This document shows positions 6,404 through 9,487 of a DNA stretch of 9,487 nt, piece after piece. The DNA is from Bacteroidota bacterium (GTDB taxonomy: Bacteria > Bacteroidota > Bacteroidia > Chitinophagales > Chitinophagaceae): contig JAEYRC010000334.1 in assembly GCA_023409675.1 (NCBI GenBank), positions 1 to 9,487 on the forward strand, given 5' to 3'. Both the position numbers and the translations under genes were made by a program. Numbering within the stretch: position 1 is the first letter of the stretch; each line of letters opens with the position of its first letter. The notes under the pieces were generated by a model, which was given only the letters and a program-made list of their open reading frames with translations, was not told where the DNA came from and made no database searches.

Positions 6404-6811
6404 ATGATGCACACTACACTCAACAAAAATGTTTCCGCCATCGGAGAAGAAATCGGACTGGAATTAGGACAGGAGCTGGTTCAAGAATACAAGACAGCCA
6501 ACGCGAATGCAACGCATTATTTTGAAATCGGTCGTCAGATCATCGATCAGATCCTGGCACAACCTGGTTGCGAAGGCATGCGCTTCTACAAAGCCTATAA
6601 CGAAATGGGTGAAGAAACGCTCGTATATGTAGGTTTAGATGCAGAAGGATCTACACTGCTTGAATTCACTACCATCAATAACCAGGGCCTGCTGCAAGCC
6701 AATAAAGGGATCGTTGCGGACAGAACTACCCGTGGCGGTGGCGGTTCAAGAGATGGCGGCGACGGACTGGATCAGGCCGATGCGGATAACTGGAACTGGA
6801 CCATCGACTAA
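6404..6811 (+). CDS. Small uncharacterised Bacteroidota protein with Gly/Asp-rich C-terminal tail
   Basis: This 135-residue acidic protein has no signal peptide or membrane helix. Residues about 10-104 look like a compact alpha/beta domain: a helical start (EEIGLELGQELVQEYK), then ILAQPGCEGMRFYKAYNE (50-67), LVYVGLDAEG (73-82) and LLEFTTI (85-91). I recall short Bacteroidota proteins with the same QPxxxGxRxY and LVxVGxDAxG pattern and variable tails, but know no function for them. The tail from about 109 is low-complexity: RGGGGSRDGGDG, then an acidic stretch ending in NWNWTID. C56 is the only cysteine. The gene follows a long regulated-looking upstream region and precedes the second sensor module by 50 bases, so it may be that module's ligand, partner or output. 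This is inference from position only. Two ATGs (6404, 6407) could start it. Confidence 0.82.
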   Translation: MMHTTLNKNVSAIGEEIGLELGQELVQEYKTANANATHYFEIGRQIIDQILAQPGCEGMRFYKAYNEMGEETLVYVGLDAEGSTLLEFTTINNQGLLQANKGIVADRTTRGGGGSRDGGDGLDQADADNWNWTID

Positions 6812-6816
6812 TAATA

Positions 6817-6847
6817 TTTGAACTTGTAATTGCCTTTTATATATTTG
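6817..6847 (+). promoter_or_regulatory. Bacteroidota-type housekeeping promoter of the second sensor module
   Basis: TTTG (6817-6820), exactly 19 bases, then TATATTTG (6840-6847) matches the phylum consensus TTTG-N19-TAnnTTTG at every fixed position. Transcription would begin near 6852-6855, leaving a leader of only about 7-10 bases before the TTG start at 6862. It allows the seven-helix/kinase/regulator genes to be expressed independently of the small protein gene upstream. Confidence 0.68.
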
Positions 6848-6861
6848 AGCAAATTTCGCTC

Positions 6862-7593
6862 TTGGATAAGGCATTTATTCAAAATACTGCTACTTTAACT
6901 TCATTATTACCCTTACTTTTTTTTATTGTTTTTCTCAAAAGAAATTCAAAAAAAGAAGTAAGGGTTATTTTGTTTTATTGTATATATGCTTTAATTAATG
7001 ATTTAGTATTAATGTCTCTGGATGGGAAGGAGGAGTATAATCATCTTACATTTTTATTGCTAAGTATATTTACAGTTATAGAATATCTCAGCTTCGCATT
7101 TATAATATATCATTTAATTAAGAGCTCTTTATTAAGAACTATAATAATTTTTGTATCTCCTATATTTGTTCTCTATTCAATCATTCAATATTTTACCTCT
7201 TCTACGACAAACATTGATAGCTTAACAATTACAGTTGAGAATATAATTATTTTATCTTTTTGTCTTTTCTTTTTTTATGAGCAATTAGATGTTCCGGAAG
7301 TCACATTTATTTATTTATCATATAAGTTTTGGCTAGTACTTGCGATTTTAATTTATTCCACCGGAACTTTTTTCTTTTTCATGTTTTCCTCATCAATGAG
7401 TAATGATCAATGGGAAACATGGTCTTTAATTAATTATGTATTTTCCATCCTAAAAAATGCATTTTTTTCTATAGCCATTATCATGAAAAAGGATAATTCC
7501 GACAATAATTACCTGAAAAAACCATTTAATGAAGATATCTTCGGAAATCCTATGGAGATTGATCACTCAACCAATACTGACCGGCACACATGA
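6862..7593 (+). CDS. Stand-alone seven-helix membrane protein, homologue of the one at 3227-3895
   Basis: The protein has 243 residues with seven likely membrane segments near 10-26, 35-52, 62-84, 92-112, 123-140, 156-176 and 188-208, then a hydrophilic tail of about 35 residues absent from the first copy. It shares IYAL (41-44, same positions), E74 in TM3, E126 in TM5, FW 156-157 and NYV 191-193 with the other protein; the intervals Glu-to-FW (30) and FW-to-NY (35) are identical. There is no soluble sensor or catalytic domain. The start is a TTG at 6862; no in-frame ATG exists until residue 51, inside TM2, and the mapped promoter leaves little room for an earlier start. The stop overlaps the kinase start (ATGA), so the two are translationally coupled. 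It is AT-rich, in contrast to the kinase that follows. The proposed role is signal perception for that kinase; the ligand is unknown. Confidence 0.8.
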   Translation: MDKAFIQNTATLTSLLPLLFFIVFLKRNSKKEVRVILFYCIYALINDLVLMSLDGKEEYNHLTFLLLSIFTVIEYLSFAFIIYHLIKSSLLRTIIIFVSPIFVLYSIIQYFTSSTTNIDSLTITVENIIILSFCLFFFYEQLDVPEVTFIYLSYKFWLVLAILIYSTGTFFFFMFSSSMSNDQWETWSLINYVFSILKNAFFSIAIIMKKDNSDNNYLKKPFNEDIFGNPMEIDHSTNTDRHT

Positions 7594-8420
7594 TCTTCCT
7601 GCAAGCAAACTCTGATAATGGCATCTCCCTGGTACTGTTCTTTGGTACGATTGGCATGCTGGTGCTCGCTATCGGCCTGATCATCTTTATTATTTTTCAC
7701 CAGCGTAAGGTCATCCGCTACCAGTCAAAGCTGCAGATCCTGGAGTATGAACAGCAGAAAACCCTGCTCAACGCCTCCATCAAATTCCAGGAGGAGGAGC
7801 GCCAGCGCATAGCTGCCGACCTGCACGATGATGCCGGTCCCCTGCTGGCAACCGCACGCCTGTACCTGAATGAAAACCTGGTCAACCTCGACCGGAATTC
7901 ACAGTTGCAGAGTATCTACAATGCCAAGCAGATCATTGATGATACCATTCAGTTGATCCGCAATATTTCCCATAGTCTGATGCCCCCGACACTTAAAAAC
8001 TTCGGGCTGGAATCGGCCGTGAATGACCTTTTTCAGAAAATCAGTGGTTCGGGCAGCATGAATGCCAGTTGCCGCTTTCACGATTACCGCGAACGGCTCG
8101 ATCCCGAGCAGGAACTTATCATATTCCGGGTGATCCAGGAGCTCATCAATAATATCCTTAAACACAGCAAGTCAAGCTTCATACACCTTACCCAGAATAA
8201 CAGCGGCGATAAAATGTATCTGCGGATGCATCACGATGGCAGAGGAATTACCCAGGCTGATTTCGAAAAGCTGAATAAAAGTTCCGGAGGCCTCGGACTG
8301 AAGAATATTCAGAGCCGCCTGAAACTGTTGCACGGCCGGATCTTTTTTGAAAAGGATCAGTCGCAAACCTATTATAAGGTTACCATCGAAATACCACGTG
8401 TGGAAGGGTTTGATAATTAG
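7590..8420 (+). CDS. Membrane-anchored histidine kinase, classical HisKA_3 type
   Basis: The protein has 276 residues. One membrane helix (about 13-37) leads into a coiled-coil linker (about 38-68) and the phosphorylation motif EEERQRIAADLHDDAG with H79. The ATPase domain has an N-box at 183-192 (QELINNILKH), a G1 box MHHDGRGIT with D216 (the DxGxG form, not DNGxG), and GGLGLKNIQSRL at 223-234. There is no extracellular or PAS sensor domain, so input probably comes from the seven-helix protein whose stop codon it overlaps by four bases. The phosphate acceptor is probably the regulator 83 bases downstream. It has the full ERQRIA stretch missing from the kinase at 3871-4650, so it belongs to a different HisKA_3 subgroup. 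Its base composition is more balanced than that of its seven-helix partner. Confidence 0.92.
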   Translation: MIFLQANSDNGISLVLFFGTIGMLVLAIGLIIFIIFHQRKVIRYQSKLQILEYEQQKTLLNASIKFQEEERQRIAADLHDDAGPLLATARLYLNENLVNLDRNSQLQSIYNAKQIIDDTIQLIRNISHSLMPPTLKNFGLESAVNDLFQKISGSGSMNASCRFHDYRERLDPEQELIIFRVIQELINNILKHSKSSFIHLTQNNSGDKMYLRMHHDGRGITQADFEKLNKSSGGLGLKNIQSRLKLLHGRIFFEKDQSQTYYKVTIEIPRVEGFDN

Positions 8421-8503
8421 GCTGCACGTAAGCAGACTTTTAATATCTTTAACGTTTATCAGCTTCACCAATTTGACCTATAAAGCCAATACCTAACGAA
8501 AAA

Positions 8504-9160
8504 ATGAGTTCAATTAAAGTAGCGATCGCGGACGATCACAAAATTTTCCGAAAGGGCGTTATACTTTCATTGCGGCATTATACCAACATCAGCTTTATCC
8601 TGGAAGCTGAGAACGGCCAGGAGCTGGTTGACAGCCTGGCGACCTCCGAAGAATTGCCCGATGTGATCTTAATGGATCTCCGCATGCCCCGTAAAGATGG
8701 TATTGAAACTACGAAACACGTTGCCCGGGTTTATCCCCAGATCCATATTATCGCGCTCACCATGTATGAAGACGAACGTTTCGTCAGCCATATGATGGAG
8801 ATCGGCGCCAACGGCTACCTGCTTAAAAGCGCGGATCCTTCTGAAATCCGTAAAGCGATCATGGAAGTGATGGCCAAAGGGTATTACCTCAACAATTTTG
8901 TCAACCGGATTTTGCTGAAAAAGTCCCATGCGCGCCAGAAAATTGTTCCAACACTTTCTTCAGAAGTTACGCTCAGCGACCGGGAGCGCGATGTGATCAA
9001 GTATATCTGTATGGAATTTACCGCCCAGGAAATTGCCCAGAAACTGGAGGTCAGCCCCAGAACGGTGGAAGCGATTAAAGATCGCCTGATGGAAAAATTC
9101 GGCGTTAAAAATACCGCCGGACTGGTTTTCTTCGCTGTTAAAAACAACCTTATCGACTGA
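8504..9160 (+). CDS. NarL/FixJ-family response regulator
   Basis: The protein has 218 residues. The receiver domain (about 3-122) has D10/D11, phosphoacceptor D58 in LMDLRMP, T86 and K108. The LuxR-type helix-turn-helix is at about 155-216 with SPRTVEAIKDRL in the recognition region (184-195). It is closely related to the orphan regulator at 5339-5998 and less so to the one at 4653-5327. It lies 83 bases after the kinase; that gap contains TATCTTTA (8444-8451), one mismatch from a -7 box but without a -33 partner, so it is probably co-transcribed with the kinase, perhaps with a weak extra promoter. The ATG at 8504 follows GAAAAA and has no Shine-Dalgarno. Confidence 0.92.
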   Translation: MSSIKVAIADDHKIFRKGVILSLRHYTNISFILEAENGQELVDSLATSEELPDVILMDLRMPRKDGIETTKHVARVYPQIHIIALTMYEDERFVSHMMEIGANGYLLKSADPSEIRKAIMEVMAKGYYLNNFVNRILLKKSHARQKIVPTLSSEVTLSDRERDVIKYICMEFTAQEIAQKLEVSPRTVEAIKDRLMEKFGVKNTAGLVFFAVKNNLID

Positions 9161-9181
9161 TATTGCTGCGCTGAATATCCA

Positions 9182-9252
9182 CTGCCGGTAATGCATATCC
9201 GGCAGCAGGCTACTATGCTGCAACCTGCCACCGGATATGGCGTTTATTCTTT
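9182..9252 (+). terminator. Nested hairpins at a convergent gene junction, probable terminator
   Basis: CTGCCGG (9182-9188) pairs with CCGGCAG (9199-9205). Alternatively, CATATCCGG (9194-9202) pairs with CCGGATATG (9231-9239), with an inner stem GCAGG/CCTGC (9205-9209 with 9224-9228). The long stem is followed on the plus strand by the T-rich GTTTATTCTTT. This fits termination of the second sensor operon before the convergent secA end. There is no pure T-run, so strength is uncertain. Confidence 0.5.
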
Positions 9253-9487
9253 ACCATGACAATTCTTGAATTTCTTTCCACTGCCGCAGGGACAGGGATC
9301 ATTACGGCCAATCTTTGGCCCGACCTTTACCGGTTCGGGTTTGCCGCCTCCTGAAGGATCCAGGTAATCATTTTCATTCGCGGCATAATCATCGCCCCGG
9401 GCATCAATTTGTTGCTTGTTCGATTGCATACGGCTCATGTCCGTTTTCTTTTCACGCCCTTCCCTGATCTGTTCGGCAGGTTGATTG
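9244..9487 (-). CDS. secA: Protein translocase ATPase SecA, C-terminal end (cut by window edge)
   Basis: The minus-strand frame is open from the right edge to TAA at 9246-9244, giving the last 80 or so residues. A hydrophilic linker with DMSRMQ, GDDYAANENDYLDP and a Pro/Lys-rich stretch leads to IGRNDPCPCGSGKKFKNCHG, the SEC-C zinc-binding motif (Cys-x-Cys, then Cys-His) that in SecA binds SecB and phospholipids. The linker plus the motif at the very end matches the usual SecA C-terminus. Unrelated proteins can also carry a SEC-C motif, so the ATPase body outside the window would be needed for certainty. The ATG codons near 9438 and 9429 are internal and not the start. The gene is convergent with the second sensor operon. 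Confidence 0.83.
   Translation of the reverse strand, partial: NQPAEQIREGREKKTDMSRMQSNKQQIDARGDDYAANENDYLDPSGGGKPEPVKVGPKIGRNDPCPCGSGKKFKNCHGKE

Noticed and set aside
7899..9231. Minus-strand open frames opposite the second kinase and regulator
   Set aside because: They lie opposite genes with intact kinase and receiver/HTH motifs and show no domain of their own.
1..9487. CRISPR arrays, insertion sequences, tRNA or rRNA genes
   Set aside because: I saw no regularly spaced repeats, transposase motifs, terminal inverted repeats or RNA-gene signatures on either strand; this was by eye, without a covariance-model search.

Overview
The window looks like chromosomal DNA from a Bacteroidota bacterium, probably of the family Chitinophagaceae. 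Three things suggest this: start codons lack Shine-Dalgarno sequences and often follow A-rich stretches; one site matches the Bacteroidota housekeeping promoter TTTG-N19-TAnnTTTG exactly; and the protein families present are typical of the phylum, including HisKA_3/NarL two-component modules and a SecA tail ending in a SEC-C zinc motif. The genus is inferred, not proven.

Layout. Positions 1-2924 (minus strand) are a GC-richer region. It holds a bifunctional beta-oxidation enzyme (3-hydroxyacyl-CoA dehydrogenase plus enoyl-CoA hydratase, FadN-like), followed by the start of a metzincin-type zinc protease that runs off the left edge. Positions 2925-3226 are a divergent promoter region with a perfect 16-bp palindrome. 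Positions 3227-5327 (plus strand) form a tightly packed three-gene operon: a stand-alone seven-helix membrane protein, a membrane-anchored HisKA_3-type histidine kinase, and a NarL-type response regulator. A second NarL-type regulator lies convergently at 5339-5998 (minus strand) with no kinase of its own. Positions 5999-6403 are a divergent intergenic region with competing inverted repeats and a T10 tract. Positions 6404-9160 (plus strand) carry a small Bacteroidota protein of unknown function with a Gly/Asp-rich tail, then a second membrane protein/kinase/regulator module. A hairpin region at about 9182-9252 separates this from the 3' end of secA (minus strand), which runs off the right edge.

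How the genes work together. The centre of the window is a duplicated signalling locus. The two seven-helix proteins align by eye, with conserved residues at almost identical spacing (IYAL, a TM3 Glu, a TM5 Glu, FW at the start of TM6, NY in TM7). This suggests split receptors in which the sensing membrane domain is a separate polypeptide from the kinase. The two kinases belong to different HisKA_3 subtypes, and the genes differ sharply in base composition, so the modules look reassorted rather than simply duplicated. The orphan regulator and the small Gly-rich protein share a divergent promoter region between the modules and are candidate regulatory target, partner or signal. That functional reading is inference. 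The flanking metabolic, protease and secA genes have no evident link to the signalling locus.
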